Assembly: GCA_932521025.1 (NCBI GenBank) | Contig: OW051473.1 | Location: forward strand, 1,302,001 to 1,366,000 | DNA: 64,000 nucleotides | Source: Oscheius onirici | Taxonomy: Eukaryota > Nematoda > Chromadorea > Rhabditida > Rhabditidae | Direction: 5' to 3' | Part shown: piece by piece, positions 35,142 to 46,284 of the stretch | Layout of the letters: each line of letters opens with the position of its first letter | Numbering within the stretch: position 1 is the first letter of the stretch | Program-made: the position numbers and the translations under genes | Notes under the pieces: generated by a model | Database searches by the model: none | Seen by the model: the letters and a program-made list of their open reading frames with translations, nothing else | Told to the model about the DNA's origin: nothing

Positions 35142-36552
35142 ATGCTGCGCTTCAACATCTATCTTCTCTTGATGATAGCCTTTGCGGCAGGTGATCCATT
35201 CAACGTTTCTGAATTTCCATCCCACAATGGAGAAGTAGGTTAAATTTGGCAAATTTTACTCTTTACAGCAGGCAGTCTGCAAACCGCTGAAGATAATGGT
35301 AACCAACTTCACTCTGCCCTGTAAAAACACGGACTTTAAAGTACTGGTTACTCCTTCGCATTTCTCCACAGTTCTTGCCGGAGACGAGCAGATGACTACC
35401 TACACCAAGATTGCCAGTACAAGCTTCATAAACGGGTTACAACAGCGTCCGTTTTAGACTACTCTGCGAGTGGCTGGTTCCTGAACAATCGTACGTTTCT
35501 ACGAGAAGTCGACTACGTTCTGAAGATGAAAGAAAATGTCAACCTACAGGAAATTCAGGTTAGTCTTTGTTGTTTTGCTCACTGCTCCGTCAACAAAGGA
35601 AACTTGATAAATGGCTGTCACTAGAAGCTCGTAATGTCTACTAACGGTTCGGAGTTAGTATCGAGAGCAATTTTTGACTGCAGTGGATAGCGGTTTGTAA
35701 CGCTAACTTTCAGGTAATGCGAAACTTTTCCGACGGCTTCAGTCTCGCAACTTATGGAGTGTTCACTTCAGCTAACAGCACGTTTGTGCTCGAGGTAATT
35801 AGGCCTGCATTCAAACAAAGTACGTTTATAGCACAAACTTTGTGGTAAGGAGACTGATTACGGTTTTGAGCTCACATTCATGCAAGAGTTTACCTTCACC
35901 CACGATCCGCTTTTTCTGAGCGTGGAGCGATATTTGACAAATCTCGTCTACCAGTTGGCTGGATTGATGGATGAACAATGCCGGAGTCATAGAATCAACG
36001 TCACTGCGCTTTCAATCAACATGAGTACGAACAGGTAAGATAATTGCGTTATTCTTTGATTTTTTTTTGACATTTTAGTTCGCCCATCTTCGATGACATT
36101 TTCATTTCTGGAGACGGTATTGTTGAAGCCATCGCCGATGACGGAAAAATTGTCCCTGCACGGTCAGTCGCAAAGCAATACGTCTACTTGACCAGCTGGG
36201 AGGCTCGCAACAACGAGACGGACATCAGCTTCACTTTCGTAACTCTCTACAGTAAGTTTATGTAGAATACAATGCCATTCAACAAAATGCCATATCTTCC
36301 TGTAAAAAATGGTTTTAGAGATCGATAACTATACCGTTGCTGTCGCATTCATCGGAATTTCTCTGTTGCTGTTGCTCACGTAAGTACAATTTTATTCATT
36401 GCTGATTTTACGCTTCCAGCTTGAGCATCTGTTGCTGCAGCCTTGCCTGCTGCAAAAAGAAGCAAGCCGTGGGGCCCCAAGACGAAAGAGACTTGCACCC
36501 TGAGATCAGCAGCCCGATGCCGTTCAGACATCCTGCCATAGCCTATGTCTAG
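35142..36552 (+). CDS. Single-pass type I membrane protein, unknown family (paralogue of 9.06-kb gene), with a frameshift
   Basis: ATG at 35142 follows a likely trans-splice acceptor and begins with a signal peptide (MLRFNIYLLLMIAFAAG). Ectodomain blocks are FTLPCKNTDFKVLV, ASGWFLNNRTFLREVDYVLK, NLQEIQ, VMRNFSDGFSLATYGVF, HKLCGKETDYGFEL and VYLTSWEARNNETD. A transmembrane segment (VAVAFIGISLLLLLT) is followed by a Cys cluster (LSICCCSLACCKKK) and a short tail ending HPAIAYV. Within exon 2, near 35425-35450, the frame must change by one base to reach SGWFLNN. The shift may be a real lesion, a sequencing error or an unusual intron. Shared motifs with the 9.06-kb gene establish a family, but I do not recognise it. 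Confidence 0.65.
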
Positions 36553-37230
36553 CTTGTTCCCATACCAGTGATTTCCTTCTTTTCTTCTTTCACTTCTGCC
36601 ATTCCGGGTTTTAGCTTGTACAAACCGGTGCTTACCCTTCAAAAATCTCAGATTGTAGACATACACATGCAATGAATAGTGTTAACAGTTATGGAATACG
36701 GTTTTGTTCTTTCTGCTCGTCTGGGGAATCCTTATAAAAAACTATGTACTCGGTAACAGTACGCGAGCGATTGTTTTTACAGTGGATATTTGCCTAAGTT
36801 AGCTTTTCTCAGGGATCATCCAGTCATTTTGTTCTCACTCTCATTATCCTGTTGCTAGGTCAACTCGGATTAACGGGCATGCCAATTACGTCAGTTGCAC
36901 AAACAAGGCTGCACTACTGTAGGTTTACTGAAAAGAAAAGTACATTAACTTTGTTTCTATCTATTGAAAAAAAGCACAAATTGGGTAAAAGTGACGTTAT
37001 CGTTCACCTCGACAGACAAAACAAGAAACCAAATGAAAAGAAATTAAATTGTCGCAATACAAATTTGTCTGCAAGGATTCTGTAAAAATAAAAACTAAAG
37101 GTTGTCGCCTTAAAAGGACACTGACATTATAACCAGATAGGAACAATCTGGGAAGCCCGCGCATTCAAGCCTCAAACACCTCAAATAATGCATTTTCGTG
37201 TTTTCTTCGTCACACACTACTTTTTTCGAC
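36553..37230. other. Intergenic
   Basis: No gene was recognised. Confidence 0.4.
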
Positions 37231-37452
37231 TTTTAATTGTTTTTAATCGATTTATCGTCGACAATTACGTCTAAAATGAGTGGTGAAACGTCAAAATTGG
37301 TAGCAAATTGAAGGAAATATACAAAAAAAAACACTTTTTACCTGAAATTCGTTATTTTCGTCATTTCTGTCATTTTTCCTCCATTTTTAGCGTCTCACCA
37401 CTCATTTTAGGAGTAAATTTTGAGGATAAATCGATTATAAACAATTAAAAAT
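37231..37452. repeat. MITE-like inverted repeat
   Basis: Arms at 37231-37290 and 37391-37452 are inverted copies (roughly 80 percent by eye) around a 100-bp AT-rich spacer. Both arms share TTTTAATTGTTT, TAATCGATTTATC and TAAAATGAGTGGTGA. There is no ORF. It has the form of a non-autonomous DNA transposon or foldback. Confidence 0.75.
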
Positions 37453-38091
37453 CAAAATAATGAGAGTAAATCCTTAAAAATGCAAAAGTAAAACTAAGTC
37501 AGGGGTCCCGCCACGCAGTTGCCTGATTTCCCCTGTTCACACGTTCACACACAATGTCAGTGTCTCTTTAACAATTGGTCGATTTATCACAAAAGGGTGA
37601 CCACAACAGTTGTCATGAAAAAAAACAAGAGTAAACGTAGAAATGCAATCGCAATTGTTTTATCCTACCCATTTAGTCAATTTTTTACACTTCAATGTTT
37701 CGATGAAAATTTTCACATCGGACAGATTATTGAATAAAGGCTTCAAATTACAAGGCCGTATGACTTAGTCCATGTTTATCGTTATCATACCACTGTGTGG
37801 CTCAATTACAAGGTGCCTTGAAACTAATACGATCTCAAGTTCTACGTGCTCATATCGGTTGATATGAACTGATAAATTCCCTCCATCTTCATAAAGCCAA
37901 TGAACAGAAACGCTGATTCAACTCATCGGGTGATCACGATGCCCTGATCTACAATCGATTTATCAACATAAACTGATGACTCACTGTTTTAAATAAGCGG
38001 ACCTCCCCTGACTGATTTTCATCAGTTAGTCTTCTCATCAACCGACAGGACGTCCGCTGCCATATTGGCTAAAGACTGTCCGGTGCTGACC
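37453..38091. other. Intergenic, promoter side of the 38.1-kb gene
   Basis: No gene was recognised. Confidence 0.4.
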
Positions 38092-40873
38092 ATGGGCCTC
38101 TTCATGATTCTGGCATTGGTCTGCACAGCGTCTGCTCTGCAGCACCACGAGACTGGCACAAGGAACTGGCCCGAAGCCGCTCTTCCATCCATTTGCAATC
38201 TAAACGTGAGTTGTTAGGAATTTTATTGCGAATTCAACGAATTTGAAAGTCATAGTCATAGACAATTAGCATCACTTGTTTTTGGATTCGGTAGAGACAA
38301 TCGAAGCGGAAAAAAGATATTAAAGCGCTTCTGTCAGGACTGTTGTAGTGATCTGGATCTATGAAAAGCGGATTCTCTGAAGAAGAAGGGATTTGTCTTT
38401 GCCCAGCGTTTTACTGAATTCAACCGGACAAAAAGAGAACAATACTTTTGTTCTTTTCTTTTGTACTTATAGTTTGAACTACGCAACTGGACAAAAAGTG
38501 AACAATAGCGCTTACAAAAGTCAAATCCTCGTCTTTTCTCATAGGATCACTCTTTCATCGTCTGTTTCAGGAAACCTGACATCGAAGAAAACACACCAAG
38601 TTTGACCCACATCCCAAAATGACCTAATGAACAATGTTCAGCATTCAACGATACTGCACGTTTTTAGGGGCATGAAACTGTCGTGGGTTTCGCTCTTACT
38701 GTTAGGCTGTTTTGTAGGCTGTTTTGGAAGAAGTTTGTTTCCAGTTACAAAAAAGTTACGGGATGCCAGTTACCGACTCGACAACTTTCGGTAATAGTTC
38801 GCCCCCCTTCGTTTAAATTTTTGGCGGGAACGTTTCAAATAACCATTCCTGAAACTTTCCTGCTGTTTTGATCACACCTGGTAGCAAAGGGAATTAGTTG
38901 ATATCTGCTATAACGAGTAGAATAAGAAAACGATGAAAAATAACTGGATTCTCTCAATGAAAAAGGTGTCATCTAACTCTTATCCCTAACTCAGTACTTC
39001 CTCTTGATTCATAATAATTTGTGGAACAGACGATAAGTGATCCAATGAGAAAAGACGAGGATTTGACTTTTGTAAGAGCTATTGTTCTCTTTTTGTCCAG
39101 TTGTGTAGTTCACACAAAAGTATTGTTCTCTTTTTGTTCGTTCAGTAAAACAGGGGCAAATACAAATCCCTTCTTCTTCAAAGAATCCGCTTTTTCACAG
39201 ATCCAGATTGTTCTCTTTTTGCCAAAATTCATAGAATTTACGAATAGTGATTCTCCATACACTAGCAAAAAGTGTGAACCAAACTTTTCGGCGCAGACCG
39301 GTTCATTTTTCGTACAAACACCAGACCGGTCATAACTTTAACGTACTGATGTCGAGCTACTCCAAGAAAAGATCGAGTCTGCATTGGTTAGAGATCATGC
39401 CTTACACGCCTCACAATCCCTTACAATCAAGCTTTTGGTATTTTGGTTCTTTGTTACGATATTTCCCACCACCTTTCGAGATTTACTTCATCAGAATCGG
39501 GGAAGCCTATACCTAGAACTTCAGCAAACCTAAGCATACAATGAGCCATTTTGCAGGACCAGGGTAGAAGCAGAAAACTACAATACTCCCTCGTTTCTAA
39601 AAGCATTGATCCGTATAAGCAAGGAGTAAACTCAGAATAACTACCTTGTGCCTTTAACAAATGGCAGGAAATGGTCGAATGCTATCAGAAAAAGGATTCC
39701 AGGGGTTGTTCACAGTAATTTTCTACCCAAAGCATTTTAGCAAAAAGATTTGCAGAAGGGCGGGATCGAACCCGGGTCGTGTGGGTGGAGTCCAAAAATG
39801 CAGGGCGTAGAGGTATGATCCGAGTCAAAAATCGAAAAACGAAAAGAACCTTCCTGTAGGGTCGGAAAAGTTACAGCGATAACTAAATTTTCAGCCTTGT
39901 AGGTCAAAAAATGAGAGCGCAAATCGCGTACACAGGACGCCGGACGGTGGACGTTTTGGAAACAGAACATTTCGGCTAACTTTTTTGTTCGTCGACCAAA
40001 TTTCTTGAAAATATGTTTCTAGGGGTAACTTTTTACGCTGAATCCGATAAAATTGGCCCCGAAACCTGAAAATGCTGTTGACGCGCTCTACGCGCGATTT
40101 TATGCTAAACGCGTTTCGCACTAATGGAAGGCAAAGCCAAATCCACCCCGCGCTCCGCGCGGGATGCGATAAACTGCAATCTACGATGAGTCCCGATTAC
40201 GAACTTTCCGCCTACTTTTCCAACTTCGTCTAACCACGATGGCTCGGAAACGGTATGACTAACAAAATTTGAATAGGTCTGTTCAGGAAAGTGTGCGATT
40301 CAGTATATTTTAAGCGTGACACCTCCGACAGAGAACACTAAATACATCAAATTTCCAGGGTGATGCCTTCGGAAACATCCTCAACGGTACCATCGAGGAG
40401 TGTGAGCCTCCGATCGAAGAGTGCTTTATGCTAGAACACGACAAGGTCCTGGCCAACAAGGTTCTCAACATCTATTGCCATGACTATGGCTTTTGGTATA
40501 ATAATATGTACATGTGCTCTCTGCTTGGATTTGACAAACTTCCAAGTGATTGGGATCCGAACAAGCCTCTCATCATTCAACATTTTGTTGCTGTCGACTG
40601 TCCTTCCCACATCTACTATCTGACTCTGAACGCCTGGATCGGTACGTTGGAAATCGTCAAAATGTAGTCAGTTTTTAAGGTATTGCCGTCCTCGGATTCA
40701 TGTCCTTGCTTATGATCGGATCACTGATTGCCTGCATCATCAGATGTCGCGCCAGTCACGACAGTCTCAACCTTCTCCAAGCTGAAAGGAACTACTACGC
40801 CCAGCTGGCCGGTCATACTCCAGGTAGACGTCGTTGCAGCACTCTGCCAACTCTCGAGCAAGCCGGCTTCTAA
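38092..40873 (+). CDS. Single-pass type I membrane protein, unknown family, Cys-rich ectodomain
   Basis: Three exons (38092-38205, 40359-40641, 40680-40873) join in frame to 196 residues. A signal peptide (MGLFMILALVCTASA) leads an ectodomain with paired cysteines (SICNLN, EECEPPIEECF, NIYCHDYGFW, MYMCSLLGF, AVDCPSHIYY) and one NGT sequon. A transmembrane helix (IAVLGFMSLLMIGSLIACII) and a basic tail (RRRCSTLPTLEQAGF) follow. Exons are GC-richer than flanking DNA. Intron 1 is 2153 nt and full of repeats, whereas most introns here are about 40 nt. The layout is like the neighbouring 35.1-kb gene, but sequence similarity is not evident. Confidence 0.75.
38351..38566 (+). repeat. Dispersed repeat R1, shorter copy 2
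   Basis: Matches the first two-thirds of the copy at 12287, with small insertions around the CAAAAAGAGAACAATA unit. It lies in intron 1 of the 38.1-kb gene. Confidence 0.75.
38882..39207 (-). repeat. Dispersed repeat R1, copy 3
   Basis: Reverse-orientation, near full-length match to 12287-12620. It is opposed to copy 2 in the same intron, so the pair could form a large RNA hairpin. Confidence 0.75.
39750..40170. repeat. GC-rich insert with tRNA T-arm-like motif and hairpins
   Basis: In intron 1 of the 38.1-kb gene, this stretch is GC-rich against an AT-rich background. The minus strand carries GGGTTCGATCCCG (39760-39775), a perfect B-box/T-arm word. Two short GC hairpins (GCGCGCTCTACGCGCG-like near 40080 and CCCGCGCTCCGCGCGGG at about 40147-40163) lie near its right end. 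It looks like a decayed transposable element. Confidence 0.45.
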
Positions 40874-41338
40874 ATGATCAAATGTTTATCTTTACCGGTG
40901 ATTCACTTCTATGAAGTTGTCAAATAAACCATGAAAAATGTTTACAATTTTGAGAAACAAGCTGGAGAATCAAGCTAATTAACGTCACAACAGTGAATGA
41001 AACACAAAAAGGAAGACAAAATGAACAGGCGGACAAACGTTTCATTCAAGAAAAATGGTTTAATCTTCCTTCTCCAAGTGTTGCCTACGTGGTGGTTGAT
41101 AAGTCCTTACGTTCTGCAAAGCAATCAGTAGAGCAGATTTAAGCCAAACATAAAACATTGTTTCTGACAAAAGAGATTTCCAAGACGTTTTTCAAGACTA
41201 CTTTTTACTTTTCGCCATCGCCGCCGGAAAAGGTTATTTTTGAAATCAAGAACAAAACGTAAAATGGATGACGCACTGCGCCGTTCGGAACAAAAATGTC
41301 CGCTAAAGAAATTCAAAAGATGACTTATCATTTTTGGG
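40874..41338. other. Intergenic
   Basis: No gene was recognised. Confidence 0.4.
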
Positions 41339-41346
41339 TATAAAAA
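41338..41346 (+). promoter_or_regulatory. TATA box of the Thr-rich secreted gene
   Basis: GTATAAAAA lies about 45-50 bp before the ATG at 41391, which is well spaced for a short 5' leader. Confidence 0.55.
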
Positions 41347-41390
41347 TCGTCTTTCCAAACAGAGAATATCGTCTCCACAACTATCGAGCC

Positions 41391-41812
41391 ATGAACACCA
41401 ACAGTTTTCTTATTCTTCTTGGTAGCGTCGCTCTCCTCGCTTGTCTAGCAAATACCCAATCGACTTCAACAACTACCGCCCAAACCACGACTTCTACCCA
41501 AACCACGACTCCTACCCAAACCAAGACTACTCGAGCTGAGACTACAACTGAGAAACAGAGAATGCCTCATTTTATTACTGACCAAAAACTTGCCGGCAAG
41601 ATTATGCTGGGCCTCAGTGAAAATCAGAAGGCTATGGTTAAAGACAGAATCACTTTCATTTATTACCTGGGCAATGGACAATGCGAGGTGAGCTGCCGTA
41701 AAACAGTACGTAACAACTAACTGTTTAGATTCTCGACGACAATGACGTGAAACTCGTCGAGATGCCATGCAACCTTTCACTCGTCGAGCAGTCTACCGTA
41801 CTTCCACGCTAG
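41391..41812 (+). CDS. Small secreted protein with Thr-rich mucin-like segment
   Basis: Two exons (41391-41687, 41729-41812) join to 126 residues. A signal peptide (MNTNSFLILLGSVALLACLA) is followed by a 30-residue Thr/Gln/Ser tract with the unit QTTT repeated, a likely O-glycosylation site. The C-terminal domain has FITDQKLAGKIMLGLSENQK, FIYYLGNGQCE and EMPCNLS, with two cysteines that may pair. No family was recognised. The tract is at the DNA level an imperfect repeat (CAAACCACGACT). Confidence 0.7.
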
Positions 41813-42389
41813 ACTCCCGCAAAGCCATAATTGAACTACATTGCAGCAATGTTTATGCAGCTTTTATCAGTTTTACCTTAGTTTTTTTTTGAAAATAAAG
41901 CTTTTTCATTGACGTTTTTGCAAATTCTTGATCAACAGCTTGCCCAGAGTACGGAAGCATGCATAGCAATTCAATAAAGTAACCTTCAGCCCAGGCATAG
42001 GGATTTCAAGTTTTCTGAGCATTTTTCGAAAAGAAAAACTCGTTTGTAAGCGGTACGCGGACTTTCAAATAACTGAGGCTACACTTACGTATCCGCAGTG
42101 CACACATTTCGTCAAATGGAAAGGTTTTGTATGGATGTAGCAGACAGCCATGAGATCTATACTCAGTTGTTATACCAAACTTTTGAAAACAATCATATCG
42201 CAATGACTACAAACTATATATCTCTTAAACTTTGCTAGCCGCTTTTAATGGTACTAGGGCGTCATTAGCCTCTGCCAAAAAGTCATCTGGAAAGGAAAAA
42301 CGCTATCTTATCACCACGTTTTGCTCCCGAATAAAAGCATCTTCTTGTGATTCTTGGTGCTTTTTGTGTTTTTTTTTCAAGCAAAGACT
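41813..42389. other. Intergenic
   Basis: No gene was recognised; a polyadenylation-like AATAAA lies near 41896. Confidence 0.4.
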
Positions 42390-44668
42390 ATGAGGCTATT
42401 ACTTCTCTTCATCCCGTTAATAGTCTATATAAAAGGCGACATCTCATGCATGAATATGAACAATCAACCTGTTGACTGGTAATACTGTTTCGCATATAAA
42501 AGCAATTTTTTTCAGGTTCGTATTCTACAAATTACCCAAAGATGTCAAAAGTCCAAATGCTCATATTGCTAACGGAACTGGTTTCCTTTATCTTGATTCG
42601 AACGCCAAAACTAAATGGGTAAGGTCTTAGCAGAAAACAGTAAGCGTATAGATTTTACCGTTAATGGGCATGGAAACAGGAGACCATGCTGTTTTCTATA
42701 CTTTGCAGCATTACTACTTAGCAGATTCATCGAAGGTAGGTTAACATTCAAAGTGCCAAATGTTTATAAATCCGTTTAAAATTAAACCATAATCCGAAAT
42801 TGTGAGCAACTGTATTTAAAAAGGGTGGAAAATTACGGGAGGAACTGCTAAAAAAGACGCCCATAAAGCTGAATATAGCATAAATAATGTTACTACCAGT
42901 CGAAACAGCTATGATTGACAATCGACGGCCTTGAAGACATTTCCTCCTTTGTCGGTCCAGTCGGGTCCACCCGTGCAAATCAGAGGACCGTGAGGGTCAG
43001 CAGGATTGCCAGGATTTCCGTCCTTTTGGCACATATTTGAAGCAAAAATACGGTATTGGGTACATCCAGAAAATAATAATGTGCAGAGAGGATCTGTAGT
43101 GGGTTGATTAGCCGTTCGTAGAGTAACAGTAAATATGGCTTTTCCAGATTGGGCCGGGTAACCTGGACAAAGAGGGGCAACATCAGTACCCAGCGTGCAA
43201 GGACAAGCTAAATAATGTGTCAATTTAGAAAGAACACATTACTTACTAGTTACAGAATTGTCCGGAGTTTGCGGATTTGAGGTAGCCATACATGCATAGC
43301 CAAAATTAAAGAGACCGGCTAGCAGCAAGAGCCACATGTTCCGAATGCCGCACAGTCCTATGCAGACAGGTTGAATAAGAACCCTAGAACAGCTTTTTCG
43401 GAGGCAAAAGCATGGAATGATCTCGGAATCAAGATCACCGCGCAAAAAATTCAGTTTAACAGGTGTGGTTTTGACGCGGACGTTATACGATGTGTGACGC
43501 ATGCTAGTCTCTTAAAAAGATCCGCGGTGAAGCCATAAAAAACTTGAAACCTCAAATTGGACACATACAGATTGTTTAATGAGGAATGGAGATGGTTATT
43601 GCAGGTCTTCTCTATAATGTACAACGACGAATTCCCCAACAGTACTGTTACCAGCAGTAGCAAAGGACATACAAAAGGTAATAAGCTACCCATTTTTTAT
43701 ATGTTTCCTTCAGGTTTCAGTGTTTTCGACTCTCGCGGTGGATACTGGCTTATCCACTCGATTCCCAAGTTTCCATCAAACGAAACCTACGAATATCCAT
43801 CCAACGCGCATTACTATGGTCAAATGGGAATTTGTATTACTTTTCCCTACATGGTACTCGGCGACATTTGTAGGTACTCTCTTATCTATAAAAATCGGGG
43901 TTCAGCTCAGCAGCTGTACTTCAACGAGCCGTTCATTTACCAGTTGAACATACCGACCCAGTTCTCAACAGATTTTCCTTTCCTGAATAGTCTCGGAAAT
44001 GAGACTTACAACCTGTCTCCAGCTTATTATCGTCAGGTCAATCTTGTATCTATGCGTGGAACTACTTTTGTGAGCTTTGCAAAAAGTGGAAAATGGTCCA
44101 GAGGTATGTGTATTTTGGCCTAAAGATTTAACTCTATGAGGAGTACTACGTGATTTTCAGACCTGTACTACGATCTGGTAGCGCCAAAACTAAACGCCAA
44201 TCTGGAGGTGGAAACGTGGCAGCATCCAACAAGTCCCACTTCTAATCTAAATTCTTACTGCAGCGTAGACGGAAACACGGAGGTTCTGGACGTGGCAAAT
44301 GTGCAACTACCTTATGGAATCACCTTTACCAACTATTATGACCATTCAAAGTATGCGGTTTCATTCGCCCTGCCTGGAAAGAGTAATCTTCCGTGGGTGT
44401 GTATTGGAGACATCAACAGACAGGTGTGAAACATTTTGCGGAGAGATTTTTCCTATTTTAGCAACATCAAGAAATTAGAGGTGGAGGAACAATTTGCTTG
44501 AAAGATAGCAGTCTCTACTCGGTGTTCGAGGTAATGGTGACTCAAGTTAATGGATGTAACGGAACTCATGCTGTTCCTAGTCCCGATTCTCCACCAACAC
44601 CATTGCCTCCGAAACCTACAACACCTTCGCCTAGTAATCCTTGGGTCAGACCATACCGTAATTTGTAA
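42390..44668 (+). CDS. Deoxyribonuclease II (acid DNase)
   Basis: ATG at 42390 gives a signal peptide (MRLLLLFIPLIVYIKG), then QPVDWFVFYKLPKD, the family's VDWF/VYK block. After an 869-nt intron (42736-43604) come VFSIMYNDEFP, the catalytic SSKGHTKG (first His motif), GGYWLIHSIPKFP, GQMGICITF, VDGNTEVLDVANV, the second catalytic motif YDHSKYAVSF, WVCIGDINRQ and RGGGTICLKD. Both active-site histidines are present. The tail (SPDSPPTPLPPKPTTPSPS) is a Pro-rich extension not usual in the family. DNase II digests apoptotic or food DNA in acid compartments. A separate gene on the other strand lies in the large intron. Confidence 0.9.
42909..43337 (-). CDS. Nested secreted Cys-rich protein gene inside a DNase II intron
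   Basis: Two exons on the minus strand (43337-43247, 43207-42909) join through a canonical GTAAGT...TTTAG intron to 129 residues. A signal peptide (MWLLLLAGLFNFGYACM) precedes CPCTLGTDVAPLCPGYPA, TTDPLCTLLFSGCTQYR, NMCQKDGNPGNPADPHG and LICTGGPDWTDKGGN, ending AVDCQS. About ten cysteines suggest an extracellular disulphide-rich domain. It lies wholly within 42736-43604, antisense to DNase II. I do not recognise the family. Confidence 0.75.
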
Positions 44669-45370
44669 AATGAAAACATTTTGCCGTGGAGGGTTCCAAA
44701 GAAATGAATATGTGCTTGGACGAAATTATCGCGCCTCTAAATTGCGCTAAAAGTTGCGGCTATTGTTAACGCTCAAATAACTGAGAAAATATATGGCCTG
44801 ACAGTGCTCTTTTTACAACTTGTGTATAAGTTTTCTTGAAAGGTATCAAATTCAAAAAAAAAATTAGAAAATTCTCACCGATTTGCAATGCAATCCATGA
44901 CACTCGTCTCGTTTTTTGTAGCAAATAATATGGAAACAGAAACTGGTGGACTCTCCGCTTACACTCGATGCCATAAAGACCGAGTGAAAGCGGAAAATCC
45001 ACCAGGAACGGTTTAGTTGTCGATGAAACACGCTACTTCGTTCAACTAACTTTGTTTCGTGATATAAAAAGTGAAATAAAACAAAATATACTCAAAAATC
45101 TACCATGGTGATGCGTTCAATCCATTTTATCCTCAGTGACAATGACACTGCCAGTTGATCAGCCTGTCGGCCCTGCCAAAAGGTAATGCTCTGGACATGT
45201 GGCATCACTACGCAAGTGCGACCACGCTGGACATACCGTACTCTGAAAACGAATACAAATTAACCGGATGTAAAATGCTACCTTTCTGTTGGTTCATGAA
45301 GATTCTAGGGTCTTACAGCTTAAAATAATAGCACTCGCAGTCGGTGTATATTTACAAATAATCAAAATTA
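44669..45370. other. Intergenic between DNase II and histone locus
   Basis: No gene was recognised. Confidence 0.4.
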
Positions 45371-45390
45371 AAACGATCGAATTGATATGT

Positions 45391-45406
45391 GGCCCTGAAG
45401 AGGGCC
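45391..45406 (-). terminator. Histone 3' stem-loop, H2A left
   Basis: GGCCCTCTTCAGGGCC on the minus strand, the canonical histone mRNA 3' hairpin (6-bp stem, 4-nt loop), 28 nt after the H2A stop. Confidence 0.95.
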
Positions 45407-45433
45407 GTTGGGTTTGCAAAGTGTGCCGAGATC

Positions 45434-45814
45434 TTACTTCTCCTCAGCAGTCTTCTTGGGCAGAAGAACAGCCTGGATGTTGGGCAGAACTCCTCCCTGA
45501 GCGATGGTGACTCCGGAGAGAAGTTTGTTCAGCTCCTCGTCGTTGCGGACAGCGAGTTGAAGATGACGAGGGTTGATTCTCGTCTTCTTGTTGTCGCGGG
45601 CGGCGTTTCCGGCCAACTCGAGAACCTCAGCAGCCAGGTATTCCAGGACAGCAGCGAGGTAGACGGGGGCTCCAGCTCCGATGCGTTGAGCGTAGTTGCC
45701 CTTGCGGAGCATACGGTGAAGACGACCGACGGGGAACTGAAGTCCGGCACGGCTCGAGCGAGACTTGGCCTTTCCTCCAGACTTGGCTTTTCCTCCCTTT
45801 CCTCTTCCAGACAT
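45434..45814 (-). CDS. Core histone H2A (left copy)
   Basis: 126 residues starting [20 protein letters not shown] at 45814; the frame is open 48 bases further upstream, but the TATA spacing and family N terminus fix this start. The histone fold ([19 protein letters not shown]), the acidic-patch and docking region, and a short KKTAEEK tail are all present. There is no SQEF/SQEY tail, so it is a canonical replication-dependent H2A and not H2A.X or H2A.Z. It is intronless with a 3' stem-loop, as S-phase histone genes are. The protein is the same as in the right copy. Confidence 0.98.
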   Translation of the reverse strand: MSGRGKGGKAKSGGKAKSRSSRAGLQFPVGRLHRMLRKGNYAQRIGAGAPVYLAAVLEYLAAEVLELAGNAARDNKKTRINPRHLQLAVRNDEELNKLLSGVTIAQGGVLPNIQAVLLPKKTAEEK

Positions 45815-45912
45815 GACGATTAGACGGCAGTGGTTTGTGTAGAAAGGCTGTGACTCAGTCACTATATAGGGTTCTCTCCGTGAGACACGCCCACCATGTT
45901 GGCGCGCAAATT
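45815..45912 (-). promoter_or_regulatory. H2A left promoter
   Basis: The minus strand has CCTATATAGT (45861-45870) as a TATA box 46-55 bp before the ATG, and GGCGCG-containing TTTGCGCGCC at about 45901-45911 with a GGCCAGAA word upstream. TGGGCGTGTC lies between, and also occurs in H3. Confidence 0.65.
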
Positions 45913-46284
45913 CTGGCCTCTCATGGCGTCCTGTACTATCTTGCCCTTTGCGATAACACAGGACGCGCGATTATTGGGTCAAGCTCACGGCCTTGGAAAA
46001 TTTGATAGAGCGGGGTGACCTGAGTGTATTCTAACCTAACGCGATTTAAAAAAGCAAGATTGTTGAAGAGCACTGGGTATTTCGTACATGTGCTGACTGA
46101 ACAAACGGCTGGTTTAACATTAAATGAGAAACAAAGTGTTTTCTTTGAAGCTCTCCGAAAGTGTGAACAAGACTGCTAGGTTCTAGAAAACAAGCAAAGC
46201 ACAGTCTTTACAATAGCTGTGAAGATAGATTCTGGTGCCGCTCTGTCAGACATGTTTGAACATTATTGGGTTTGATTTGGCACA

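Noticed and set aside
39755-39790. tRNA gene on the minus strand
   Set aside because: Only a T-arm-like word is present; no D arm, anticodon arm or acceptor stem fits.
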